This document shows, piece after piece, positions 24,329 through 36,219 of a stretch of DNA of 64,000 bases. The notes below the pieces were generated by a model, which saw nothing but the letters and a program-made list of their open reading frames with translations, was not told the DNA's origin and searched no databases. The stretch is from Symsagittifera roscoffensis (taxonomy: Eukaryota > Xenacoelomorpha > Acoela > Convolutidae): contig NC_087071.1 in the NCBI RefSeq assembly GCF_963678635.1, positions 37,847,858 through 37,911,857 on the forward strand, given 5' to 3'. The translations under genes were made by a program, and so were the position numbers. Within the stretch, counting starts at the first letter, position 1, and each line of letters opens with the position of its first letter.

Positions 24329-25652
24329 GTCGAGAAGGTAAAACTGTCGTTGTCCAATTGTTAATTCCGATATAAGAGAGTGTCAACTTAATCTCACAAA
24401 GTTAGCATAAAGAGTGGTTAGAAACAGTATCCAAGGGTGACAGACTGTTCCAAGGACAAACACCTGCTAATCAATTAGTCTAGCACCAAGAGTGAATATT
24501 TGATTGACAGCTTCCGAAATGAACTCAATTACTCTATACAACACATAATTTCTCATTTAAATACATTAAAGTTAAAATGAAAATTTAAATTAATTTAAAT
24601 TGTTTTTTTTTAAACGAACATCACATTCAAATTAGTTGACTGGACTAAGTTGAATTCGGAAAAATCCTCTTAATCCGAACAAAAGCCTTTTCGCCAATAT
24701 AGCTAGAATAAGAAAAACATTTGGATTAAGAGATACGCTTCAAGCCCGATTTTGAGCAACTAAAGACGTTGAGGAAATGAACAATCAATATTCCCATAAT
24801 TATGCTCTTTTTCTAATTCCGACTAGCTTTTGTTCAAATTTGGTAGTAGACTTTCCCAGTCAATTTATGCTGTTGACAAAAAGTTTTCCACTCTTGTTTC
24901 GAAGAGATAAAAGTTAAGTCGCTTGTCATTTGACAAAAAAAAATAAAATTAATTTTCCTGGTGAGAGCAGTGGGTATTCAATATTATGCACGAAGGATTA
25001 CCTGTCATCGGAGGCCGAGACCCGTTCGGAAGTTCGATTCAGGCTGAAAAAACTAGCAAGAGTAACAACCGTCAAGCTCTTAAATCATTGTGGAAGTGGT
25101 TTTACTGGCCTTTTCGAAATCGAATACTGTTAGCTTTGTATGACAAATAAAGCAATTCGTTAGGAAAAGCTTTCATGTCTGTAAGTTGCTATGTTTCTTT
25201 GTGTCGCAACCAAAGCAATTTGTGTGAAAAGGTCTGTATGCGCTCGCGGATGCGGGTCACAGCGAGTCACGGAATTTTGGAGAAAATATAAAAAGACAGT
25301 GGCAAAAATTTTATAGGCCATTGTAAAATTTATCAACATTAAAAAACTTGACAAAAATTGAACAGACTGTGGTACTCTGCGGTTGCAGTAATCTTGAACT
25401 TATTTGTAGTTTTGTATTGGTATTGTTTTGTCACGGTCATTTGCGCGATCTAAAAGAAGACTGTTCATAGAGTCACTGTTAACCACAGAGAGCTATGGAC
25501 TAGGCCATTAGCTCTGAGCCTGAGAAAAGAAGAAAAAAAGTTTCTGAATTAACTTTTTAGAATCTGTATTATTTTAACACATCAACCAAGAGAATTTTCA
25601 TAAAATATTGCGTTGCACAGTATAATTCTTGTCGTAGGACAATCGAACCGAC
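24329..25652. other. Intron 1 between two retroelement remnants
   Basis: No gene seen. 24340-24370, just upstream of the Gypsy-like gag start, is where its primer-binding site and 5' LTR end should be, but I could not match an LTR to the other side. Near 25040-25050 aagttcgattca resembles a tRNA B box, with only a poor A box before it. 25490-25515 can form a hairpin, gagct...agctc. Confidence 0.4.
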
Positions 25653-26450
25653 ATGGGAACTCCTATAATCTGGACAACAGCAAATTCGGACCCTCCATGG
25701 AACTTTAAGTTATGGTTCGATCAGTTCCTTATGGCCGTGACTGTCAAAGAGAATGTTAACCCAGAATAACAACTGGAGGACCCAAAACCAGTCATAGAAG
25801 AACGGGAGCCTCGACCACAAACACCTCAAGTAGGAAAAGATACCGTTGCTATCGCTTTTCGAGAAGCAAGGGACAGATTGAGAAAGGACAAGGTCGCGTT
25901 AAAGAACGAGGAAAGAAGAGAAAGAGGATCAAAAATAGGTCAAAACATATACTACAACGAAATCTTAATGGATTAGCATTAGAAACAGAAGGGAAAAAAG
26001 CTTCTACAGAGAAACCCTCACGTAAAAATTGCCAAATTAGAGTTTAAGGAATTTTCTCATTTGACAAAAGCCTCATTCGGAATGGCAAAAAGTGTTACTT
26101 ATGAAAGATACAAATTTTTTCTTAGAAAACTAAATTCAGGATAATTTCTGAAAAGTTTCAAATTGCTTTAACTACAAAATCAGCAAGATCGCAACTGGGC
26201 GCTTTGGTAGATGAGTTCGTGATTTGTTCATTTCGGAGATGTCTAATGCGGTGTTGCCGGATACGCTGCTATTTGAGACACTGTCACCAGACCAGATGAG
26301 GTATTGAAAAGGTCTTTGAAGATCGAACAAAGTGAACAGAAAAATCAGGCATTCCAGAAATCTAACGCGGGTACGGCAAGCACAAGCCATTTCACTGGAG
26401 CACCGATGAAAAAATCGAGAACCAATCAAAGCGCAGTCTAGAAGAAAGCT
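25653..26450 (+). pseudogene. Degraded gag-like remnant
   Basis: ATG at 25653 opens MGTPIIWTTANSDPPW and WFDQFLMAVTVKENVNP, which parallels the W..W.NRF..MVAKHSLNP segment of the Gypsy-like gag at 24328. A TAA interrupts at 25767. A highly charged Glu/Arg/Lys stretch then runs to about 25975. Further pieces in shifted frames (TKSARSQLGALVDEF; LPDTLLFETLSPDQM; IEQSEQKNQAFQKS) are in the order of a gag C-terminus, ending near 26450. No protease or RT follows on this strand, so it is a truncated, old fragment of a related element. Confidence 0.45.
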
Positions 26451-27349
26451 AACCGAAATTAAGAACAACTTGATGATACATGATCGCCTAATCTGGAGTG
26501 AACTGTATCCAAATTTCGCGTGATCACATGTTCCAGCCATGTGAATTTTGTTTCTACCAATTTGTCTGTTTTGGTTTTGAATGTTGCTCGTTTTATTCTG
26601 TACGCTTTCAATGCAGCTTTGTTCAGGTCCATAATATCAGCATTAGAGCTGATTTCTTTTTCTGAGTGCGTAATGGTGTCTTCGAATCGTTATGGCCATT
26701 GATCTTCGTTCGCTCGGCCGCTGCCAGGTTCATAAGCTTCCGATAAGTCTCCCTGACTCGATTTTTCAGAAAATTCCAGATGCGTGTCTTGTCTCATTTT
26801 GCATCTCCGCTAGCTTGTGGACTTTTAAAGTATTTTGTGCCGTTTTTGAATACCTCGCGTTAAAACTTTGTCTGCGATTTCTTCCAACTCTTCTTGAGCC
26901 ATTTTCTCTTTTCGAATTGTTTCTAAGATTTCTTCTTATGGGGTATTCCGATCGATTCTTTTAAGTTTTTTGCATTTGTTCAGTTTCTTTGGAGTCGAAC
27001 TGCCTGATTCATCAATATTTTTCAGCTTTGTTTAGTTTCAGCCTTGGTTTTTTCGGCTCAGGCAAATTTTTTTCCATTGCTGCCTCTGCAGCTTCGATTG
27101 TACGAGCTTCTTGTGCTGTAATTTTTCTCTTTTTGTGTTTCAACAGCTCTTTCTTCTGCGTTCGCGGTTTTAGTTCTAGAGGTCCTGCTGTATTAGATTT
27201 TGCTGAATGCTGGAAAAGTTTAATCCACCCATGTCTCTGTTGACTTTGAATTGATCACTATTTGGCTGGTTTGATATTGCTCCTTGGCCAATACCTCTAA
27301 CTTTTTCTGCTGTTATTATAGTGTCTCTCACTCTGAATCACTGTCTGAC
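26451..27349 (-). pseudogene. Lys/Glu-rich coding remnant, family unknown
   Basis: On the minus strand, short frames are strongly coding-like but shifted against each other: QKKELLKHKKRKITAQEAR, EAAEAAMEKNLPEPKKPR, EEILETIRKEKMAQEELEE and NLAAAERTKINGHND. It continues, in transcription direction, the reading of tandem unit A, whose own frame ends GSTSDSDSE-stop at about 27330. Only unit A is joined to this flank; units B-D break off at the same base. I do not recognise the protein; charged, coiled-coil-like composition is all I can support. Confidence 0.35.
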
Positions 27350-27629
27350 GTTGATCCGATAGCTTTCCTGCGGTGTTTTCTTTTTGGCTCTTCCGAAGGT
27401 CTTTTGTGTTTATCTTTTTGGCCTCCTTTTTTGCCACACTCTGCAGGCACCAGAATTTTCACTTCCGCGATAATGCCTTCTCGGTATAGGGAGCCTGTTG
27501 CTGTCTTTACAGTAGCTGCGGTTTCCCAGACCAGACGACTTTACCTTCAATGCGTCTGTAAGCGCTTTGCCTTTTTACGGCGTTCATCCTTTCGTAGAAT
27601 ACACTCAAACAGATCCTTTAGTTACGTAG

Positions 27630-27828
27630 CAGTATTTAGACAACCGCATATTTAGACTCGTCAGTATTTAGACAATTACTAATAATCATTCAAAATCGAG
27701 ACAAGGAAGAAATGAATAACTAAAAACTTTTTATTTTGTAAACTTGCTTTCTCATCTTGATTCTGATTGGGTACTATGGTAATTGTCTGCTTACTGACGA
27801 GTTGAAACACGCGGTTGTCTGAATACAG
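27630..27828. mobile_element. 199-bp foldback element in unit A
   Basis: Left arm cagtatttagacaaccgc...cagtatttagacaatta; right arm taattgtctgcttactgac...gcggttgtctgaatacag. The two ~50-bp arms are inverted copies. It splits a minus-strand open frame. The same element recurs in units B-D and, diverged, at 58014-58180. Confidence 0.7.
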
Positions 27829-28255
27829 ACCGCACTCCGAACCTTTGTTGACCATTCTACTTTGTCTTTTATAAAACCCTTCTCCCATGAGTAGAGTAGC
27901 CCTTTTCTTGTTTCTGAGTTTATCGTGCTGGTTTCGTGTACGATCCGTCTGAAAACACTTGCCGCCGCATCCCGACGTTCGGCATTCCACCTGGCGTTGG
28001 CTTCCAGATGGTCTTTCAGCGCTCGTGCTCGCACTCCATCCCTTGCAGACGATACGTTCTGCTTGAACATCGGTTCTGCTCGTTCCTTACAGTCTTTACA
28101 TTTTTGCCGGACTGATCGATCCTTCTTTTCATTTGCGTGGCTCTGAGGGCAGATCGCTCCAAATGTTGTTTATTTAATAAACCAGAGTTATGAAATAATT
28201 TATTCTTTATGATCTTAAGTTCGTTTTTTGGTAGTCGATTGAAGTGTGCCTCCAA
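27829..28255 (-). pseudogene. Unrecognised CxxC open-frame remnant, unit A
   Basis: Minus-strand pieces in two frames: a leader with FNRLPKNELKIIKNKLFHNS and KRRIDQSGKNVKTV, then MFKQNVSSARDGVRARALK, ARWNAERRDAAASVFRRIV and SWEKGFIKDK. The foldback element at 27630-27828 interrupts it; the final 20 or so residues of the open frame are translated from that element's arm. Beyond the insertion the minus strand resumes a Lys/Arg-rich reading (DLFECILRKDERRKKAKR; later PAECGKKGGQKDKHKR), ending in an acidic DSDSE. I do not recognise the family. Confidence 0.4.
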
Positions 28256-29439
28256 TGAAGATCGTTGAATATCTTTTTCCTTATGATTGTACTAAGCTCT
28301 CATATGATTGTACTGAGGCAGAGTTTTACAGATGAGAAATTTTTGTCCTGCAACATGGCACCGAGTCTTCTTTCAACCGTTTGTATTGTCCTTTCCATCA
28401 TTCACCGATTCTTCTTTAAACCGATTCTTCTTTAATTTAATCTTCTTTAAACCGATTCTTCGTTTTTATTGTCTTTTCCACCGTGCCACATCCTCGGTCG
28501 TCGCCTTCTGGACAAAGATTTTGCTCGATTTTTTTGTTCCGTGCAAAATTATGTTTTAATTTTTTCATCGTTTTCCGTTGAATCCCCAAAATCACTCAGT
28601 TTTAGTAGACTCCCGTATTTTAGTCGACCCCCGTAAACGAGGGACGAATTTTTATTGACGAATTTCCACCAGTCGATTTTGTGACTTTTATAGACGGAAC
28701 TTTTGTGTACCGATCGATTGCTACCAAGAAATTATATATATTTTTACTTTATGATCCTCTACTAGTCTTGCTAAATCTAACTTTACTTCCTGACCCAGCT
28801 GCGTCAGCAGCGGCTGGGGTTTGGTAGAGCTTTTTTGAATGATCTATTTAGCTATTTTACCTTATCTGGTGCAAATTCTGCACTCCGCGACACAATTAAC
28901 GATGTCTTCATGCAGATGGCACTACAACAATTAATTTGAGATATTATCTATCTAGTCACTTGGCCTGGATGTCCGCGGTGAATTCTCTGTAATCCTTTCT
29001 GCCTAAGTTGTCCAGGAACAGCTAGTCAATTATCGACCATTACGCAGTCGTCAATGACCGCCATTCGGTGCCACAGTGGATTCGTATAGGGACTCTTTAC
29101 TTGGGAGCCTCGCCGGTCGTTCCTTTCAAACGTCAATGAACCATTCAGACCATCCGCTTAGGCGATTCATCCGCTCATGCAATTCATTGAGACGTCAACC
29201 GATATAAGTTCGGTTAAAACATATATTTGAAAGGTCTGGACAAGTTGAACAACCCCTCTGCGCATCAAAAACTTGTTCTTCATTGTCAAGTGGCTGACTC
29301 TTCTGCTAGGCAGTGTCCTGCTCCATTCTTGACTGTATTCGTTTTTTGTCTAACGTATGCTCCGCTTCTTCTATTGGCATCGTTTCCTGCTTTTCTTTTT
29401 CTTCTTTCTCTTCTGTTTTTCTCGGGCTTAGCATTTCCT

Positions 29440-30200
29440 TATTCTTAGTTTCAAGGTACAGTTTATGAAAAAACATCCGAAGTCTGATTTTGAATGTGGT
29501 TTTTGTTAGAGTGTTCGCGACTATATTATTTTCTAGTACATTGTTCCAAATTGGTGGAGTTTCATAAAAACAAATTTTAAAAAACTTTTGTTTTCTTTTG
29601 CTGTTTGAAGATGTGTATTTTGTTCGATAATTTTAACTTATTTGATGATTTGGGAAATATACATTGATGCAGGCTGGTAAAAAAATTTTCATCGATTTTT
29701 CCAGAATTGGCATGAAATTTTCCAATCTAGGTAAAACCCAAGCGGTATTGTTTTTTATATTTTCTTTCAAATCTGAAGTTAAGCGCATATGAGCTACCAA
29801 CACTATCCGAAGGCAAGCGGATTGTGTAGCTGGCTCAGGATAAGCGCATTCCTTAGCAGCAATCTGGTGTTTATTTGCAACGGCTTTTGATGGGTTGTAA
29901 TGCTTCAAATCCACCATGCCATTTTTGTTAGGAATAATTTTTCTTCAATTTTGTCTTTTCCGATACGAATGGAACTTTTTTTAATTTTACTAAATTTTTG
30001 AGCTCTCTTTCAAATTAAATGAATGTGTTTTTGAAGTATCTTGATTGGTTTTGACAGCTGTTTTCAAATTCATTGATAGCTTTTTCTGGATTTTCGTTGT
30101 CAACAGAGAGCAGTTGAGATTGGTTCAGATAGTTTTTGCAAATTTAAAAAGAAATAGTGATCCAAGGCCTGCACCTTGCGGCACGCCTTGAAATAGATAG
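29440..30200 (-). pseudogene. Non-LTR reverse transcriptase remnant, unit A
   Basis: Near 30120-30190 the minus strand reads GVPQGAGLGSLF, matching the GVPQGSxLGPLLF block of non-LTR reverse transcriptases. About 600 bases downstream it reads ETPPIWNNVLENNIVANTL and KIRLRMFFHKLYL, the typical C-terminal IWNxLPxxVV...F+xRL block of CR1/L2/Jockey-type elements. The YxDD region between is not recognisable, and frames shift. Confidence 0.55.
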
Positions 30201-33200
30201 ATCCAATCTGATTTGGTATGATTAATGTTTGTTTACTGCTGTCTATGGCTCACAAATTTTTCGTCAGATCAATTTGAGAAATCTGTGTTTTCAAGTTTAA
30301 TATCAAATGCCTTGAAGATTTTATTGAAAGTTTTCTTGAAAATTTTAAGAAATCAAATGCCTTGAAGGACCAAGAAGGGAGGCAGGAACAGTTTCGTCAT
30401 TATTAATTCAATTTCAAAAAAATCGGCGGTTTTTTAAAAGCTAGCGCAACAAATTTAGTTGACGATTTTCAAAATCAACATTTTTTTTTGTTATATAACC
30501 ACTTTGAGAAAATTACACAATTACAATTAAAATTTCAAATTAACTTTTCAAGGTTTCGAAGTTTTATTTCAACACAGTAAATATGTAACTAGTTTACTTC
30601 CTTGAGGACAGGCGACTAAAGATTTCCAGTCCTGTATCTTGAGAATTTTCGTCGAAAAAAGCTGAGCATCTCTTTCAAAATGTAAATCCTCAAAACTCTT
30701 CTGGAATAAATCACAGTAGAGGCAGCTGACTGTACTTGATAAGTTCAGCTGGAATCTGCGTGCCTTGTCCAGAAAAACATTAAAAGTCAACTTGTGCAAA
30801 AAAATATTCTCCCACAACTCAAGTTTATGTAGACACCAAATGTTCAGAGTATATAATAGAATCAGAGTATAATGAATATACTGAAATCTATTGATTAAAT
30901 TGAATATGAGTTTGTTGATTTAGATTACAGGCCTCGCAGCCCACTCTTTTTGACTAGTTTTAGACGTGTAACAAAGGGTAATTTCTGTATGTATCGTTCA
31001 TCACAAATTTTTTTTTTTAAATACGTCTCTCGATTTTGTGTGATTTGAAATGACCAAATCCTAATTTGTACTGCGGGCTACCAAATAATTTGTTTCACTT
31101 CTTAATCATGCAAAAAAAACCAATTCTTTCTAATAAAGTTTGCAAATCGAGGAGTAATCGACTTATTGGCCAGGTCTGTCGAATCCAAATAATCTGTCTA
31201 ATACCATTCCATTGTCTTCAAACAACTTTGTACCGTATGTGCGTTAAACCAATACCGCCGTTAAAACCACTGTGATTCGAATATCGAGTGTTCCACTCTG
31301 TGGTTCTTCAACTGATTTTTTACAAGTTCCTGACCTGAAAAAACAGTAATTAAATCTACATCTATGTAGCGCAACATGAAAAATTTTGGGTATTACATAA
31401 AGTGAGTGTATGAAAAATTTGCCTAAGAAAAGGACCCCCTCTCAGTTTTTGGTTGCTCCGTTAACAAATCTATTACATCGTCTCTTTGATCGAAAGCAAA
31501 ATTTAACACCCATGTTTTTGGTTTGATCAACAATTTTGAATGTCTACACAAAAGATTTTCACTAATTGACACAGTAATTTCTAGCTGCGTTTGCTAGCGG
31601 TACTTTTGCAAGAAAGGGTAAACTTCTGTCAAATTTCTGAAAGGGTAAACTTCTTCGATTTCTATATGCATTTAATGTCATCGGCACGCAAAATTTTTTT
31701 GGAAGGAACTCACCAATAAATTCAAGTTTTTTACTTGGGCCTATTTTTGAAGAACTTTGCGGCTTTATGAACCTGATTTATAGACACGCAGATAGAGACA
31801 TTTTTGCCTGTCACGGCGATAAGTTTCAAAGCTGGACTTCCGGAGCCGTTACTCCGTATTTTGCTTTTGTGTTCAGGTACAAAACTGTAAAGGCATAACT
31901 TGCAAAAAATCTAGATTTAAACTAACAAGAAGACTTACGAAAGCTATCTGTCGCCTCTGTCAAAAGCTTTCGAAAAAAACAAATTTAACTACATAATCTT
32001 TTTTTGTTAATTTTTCAGAGGTAAACGACTTTTTTAATTTTTTGTTTATTTGTATGCATCTGGCGGCCAGTTAAATAAGCATATTGGCTTCCTTTGATAA
32101 TGCCGCACAAAACTGTTTCTAAGCGATCAATCAATTGAGTCAACTTATGAAAAGTCACTGTTGTTTCGAATTTCTCTTTTTTTAAAGAGAATTGAGAATG
32201 GATGCGGAAATTTTTGTCGAAGTCTTTTTAAAAGCGCTGAAATATCTGTCAATTTTTGAACTGAATTTTTGGTTTTTTTAGAAAAGTTAGAGAAACCATT
32301 GAAGTTTTAGATCAGTTTCACCCGTCGGAAAATCTCTGTGCCAGAAAGCTGCAAGTGTTGAGATTGTTCTGAATTTTTTCCCTCGATTGTTTCTCTAGAT
32401 TGCTTCAAATTGACCGTGAGGGTAAGAATAACTTATTTCGATCAGAAACAACCGTGTCACACTAGGAGAGATTCTCATTTTTACTAGATACTGATATTAG
32501 ATTTTGTATTCACGCAGACTTCTGTTTCTATCGTGTCGCTATGTTGAATTCAATAAACTGTGGGGCGCTGAACATCTTCAAAAAAAAATCAAAGAAATAT
32601 GTTCGAGATGCCCATTGAGGGGTTTTTCTTTCGTTCAATCACCTACGAAACCACTGTCTGAACTCTGAAAAAAGAGTTTTTGTCTTTTTTAAAGAAACAC
32701 CAATCCATGATGTCCTTTGGCTTGTTTTCCTTGTAATTTACATTTTGAAATTTCATAAAAAAAAGTGGAATATAAACAAAGAAAATTCACACCCTCCTTT
32801 AATCCGAGAGAATGCTTTCGCAAATTGTATGACCTATCTCGTAAAAGATTTTCTTGAGTTTATTTTTGGATAGTCATTCTAGTACAGCTCGCTCTTTGGA
32901 TACCTTGTCACCAGATTTATTGATTATGCAGCTTTCTCGTGATATAACTGTGCTGTGATTAATTTCAAATGGTAGTTAGAGAAATTTCACTGCGTATAGA
33001 TTTTCACAAACAAATAGCAGATTTGTGATTTTGATCTTTGATAGTTTCGGGTAGAAATCTTTCGGTCTTTTTCTAAGGAATCCTATCGGGACAACAGTTT
33101 TGCCCAATATTAGCAGCCAGTTACTCTTTATGCTTGAGGTAAAGTGGCAAAGTGTTCTGATTCTGTGGAAGCGACAACGATCAAAGTTTGAAGTTTTTTA

Positions 33201-33751
33201 ATATATCTGTTGGTTGTAGACGTCTTGGAAATCGTGACTTTTCCTCTTGCTTGATTATTTCAAGCGCACATTCTGTAGATTTTTGCCATTTTAACATAAG
33301 TACCCAAGTCTCATTTGTGAATGGTGGAATCAATTTAGTACTTGGATTTTTCTAAATTTCTCACTCTGTGACCAATTGCTCATTGGTGCTGATTTGAAAT
33401 CAGTTTTTTTGGTTGCCTTCAGGATTTGAGTCATCCAGAATTTAACGTTCTTTTGGGTTTTGTGAGTCACGTTGATCCGATAGCTTTCTTGCGGTATTTT
33501 CTTTTTGGCTCTTCCGAAGGTCTTTTTGTGTTTATCTTTTTGACCTCCTTTTTGGCTACACTCTGCAGGCACCAGAATTTTCACTTCCGCGATATTGCTT
33601 TCTCGGTATAGGGAGCCTGTTGCTGTCTTTACAGTAGCTGCGGTTTCCCAGACCAGACGACTTTACCTTCAATGCGTCTGTGAGCGGTTTCCTTTTTTAC
33701 GGCGTTCATCCTTTTGTAGAATACCCTCAAATAGATCCTTTAGTTACGTAG

Positions 33752-33952
33752 CAGTATGTAGACAACCGCATATTTAGACTCGTCAGTATTTAGACAATTA
33801 CTGTAATAACCATTCAAAATCGAGACAAGGAAGAAATGAATAACAAAAAACTATTTATTTTGTAAACTTGCTTTCTCATCTTGATTTTGATTGGGTAATA
33901 TGGTAATTGTCTGCTTATTGACGAGTTTAAACACGCGGTTGTATGAATACAG
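33752..33952. mobile_element. Foldback element in unit B
   Basis: Same inverted arms as at 27630-27828, with cagtatgtagac at the left end and gtatgaatacag at the right. Confidence 0.7.
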
Positions 33953-34436
33953 ACCGCACTCCGATCCTTTGTCGACCATTCTAGTTTGTCTTTTATAAAA
34001 CCCTTCTCCCATGAGTAGAGTAGCCCTTTTCTTGTTTCTGAGTTTATCGTGCTGGTTTCGTGTACGATCCGTCTGAAAACACTTGCCGCCGCATCCCGAC
34101 GTTCGGCATTCCACCTGGCGATGGCTACCAGATGGTGTTTCAGCGCTCGTGCTCGCACTCCATCCCTTGCAGACGATACATTTTGCTTGAACAGCTGTTC
34201 TGCTCGTTCCTTACAGTCTTTACATTTTTGCCGGACTGATCGATCCTTCTTTTCATTTTCGTGGCTCTGAGGGCAGGTCGCTCCAAATGTTGTTTATCTA
34301 ATAAACCAGAGTTATGAAATAATTCATCCTTTATGATCTTAAGTTCGTTTTTTGGTAGTCGATTGAAGTGGGCCTCCAAAGAATCCTCAAAAGAAAATTG
34401 TTGAATATCTTTTTTCTTATGATTGTACTGTGGCAT
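33814..34436 (-). pseudogene. Unrecognised CxxC open-frame remnant, unit B
   Basis: Counterpart of the unit A frame. It reads DIQQFSFEDSLEAHFNRLPK, then, after a frame change, RALKHHLVAIARWNAERRDA and the same SWEKGFIKDK tail. It is interrupted by the foldback element at the same point. Confidence 0.4.
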
Positions 34437-35331
34437 TTTTTAACGATGAGAAATTTTTGTCCAGCAACATAACACCGATTCTTCTTTAAACTGTTTTTAT
34501 TGTCTTTTCCACCGTGCCACATCCTCGGTGGTCGCCTTCTGGACCAAGATTTTGCTCGATTTTTTTATTCCATGCAAAATTATGTTTTAATTTTTTCATC
34601 GTTTTCCGTTGAATCCCCAAAATCACTCAATTTTAGTAGATCCCGTATCCCAAATCTGTCGAAAAACGACGGACGAATTTTTATTGACGAATTTCCACCA
34701 GTCGATTTTGTGACTTTTACAGACGGAACTTTGGAGTACCGATCGATTGCTACCAAGAAATTATATATATTTTTCTTTATGATCCTCTACTGGTCTTTCT
34801 TAATCTAACTTCACTTCCTGACCCTGCTGCGGTTGGGGTTTGGTGGAGCTTTTTGATTGATCTATTTAGCAATTTTACCTTATCTGGTGCAAATTCTGCA
34901 CTCCGCGACAAAATTAACGATGTCTTTATGCAGATGGGACTACAACAAGTAGTTTCAGATATCTATCATAGTCACTTGGCCTGGATGTCCGCGGTGAATT
35001 TTCTGTAAACCTTTCTGCCTAAGTTGTCCAGGAACAGCTAGTCAATTATCGACCATTATGCAGTCGTCAATGATCGCCATTCGGTGCCACAGTGGATTCG
35101 TATAGGGACTCTTTAGTTGGGAGCCTCGCCTGTCGTTCCTTTCAAACGTTAACGAACCATTCAGACCATCCGCTTAGGCGATTCATCCGCTCATGCAATT
35201 CATTGAGACGTCAACCGATATAAGTTCGGTTAAAAGATAGATTTGAAAGGTCTGGACAAGTTGAACAACTCCTCTGCGCATCAAAAACTTGTTCTTCATC
35301 GTCAAGTGGCTGACTCCTCTGCTAGGCAGTG

Positions 35332-36219
35332 TCATGCTCCTTTCTTGACTGTATTCGTTTTTTTTAACGTATGCTCCGCTTCTTCTATTGGCATCGTTTC
35401 CTGCTTTTCTTTTTCTTCTTTATCTTCTGTTTTTCTCGGGCTTAGCATTTCCTTATTCTTAGTTTCAAGGTACAGAATATGAAAAAACATCCGAAGTCTG
35501 ATTTTTACTGTGTTTTTTGTTAGAGTGTTTGCAACTATATTATTTTCTAGTAGATTGTTCCAAATTGGTGGAGTTTCATAAAAACAAATTTTCAAAAACT
35601 TTAGTTTTTTTTTGCTGTTTGAAGATGTGTGTTTGTTCAATAATGTTAACTTATTTGATGATTTGGGAAATCTAACTTGATGCAGGCTGGTAAAAAGTTT
35701 TTCGTCGAATTTTCCAGAAATGGCATGAAATTTTCCAATCTAGGTAAAACGCAAGCGGTATTGTTTTTTATATTTTCATTCAAATCTGAAGTTAAGCGCA
35801 TATGAGTTACCTACACTATCCAAAGGCAAGCGGATAGTGTAGCTAGCTCAGGACAAGTGCATTCCTTAGCAGCACTCTGGTGTTTATTTGCAACGGCTTT
35901 TGATGAGTTGTAATGTTTCAAAACCACCATGCGATTTTTGTTAGAAATAATTTTTCTTCAGTTTTTTCTTTTCCGATACGAATGGAACATTTTTTTTTAT
36001 TCTTACTAAATTTTTGAGCTCTCTTTCAAATTAAATGGATATGTTTTTTAAATATCTTGATTGCTTTTGACAGCTATTTTCAAGTTGATTGATAGCTTTT
36101 TTTGGTATTTCGTTGTCAACAGAGAGCAGTTGAGATTGGTTCAGATAGTTTTTGCAAATTTTAAAAAATAGTGATCCAAGGCCTGCACCTTGCGGCACGC
36201 CTGAAATAGATAGATCCAA
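35332..36219 (-). pseudogene. Non-LTR reverse transcriptase remnant, unit B
   Basis: SGVPQGAGLGSLFFKI at 36190-36140 and PPIWNNLLENNIVANTLTKN at about 35570-35510, both on the minus strand and in RT order. The Glu/Lys-rich tail after it (SPRKTEDKEEKEKQETMP) is outside the usual RT. Catalytic aspartates are not visible. Confidence 0.6.

Larger units (their letters stand above)
27350..33470. repeat. Large tandem unit A (6121 bp)
   Basis: First of four head-to-tail units that begin gttgatccgatagc and end ttttgtgagtcac. Its left edge continues naturally into flanking coding-like sequence, so A carries the original left boundary. It contains a foldback element (27630-27828), a minus-strand CxxC open-frame remnant, and remnants of a non-LTR reverse transcriptase on the minus strand. 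The unit is the most diverged of the four. Confidence 0.9.

Noticed and set aside
22500-24341. Plus-strand frames opposite the Gypsy-like element (up to 108 codons)
   Set aside because: Antisense shadows of the element's gag and pol.
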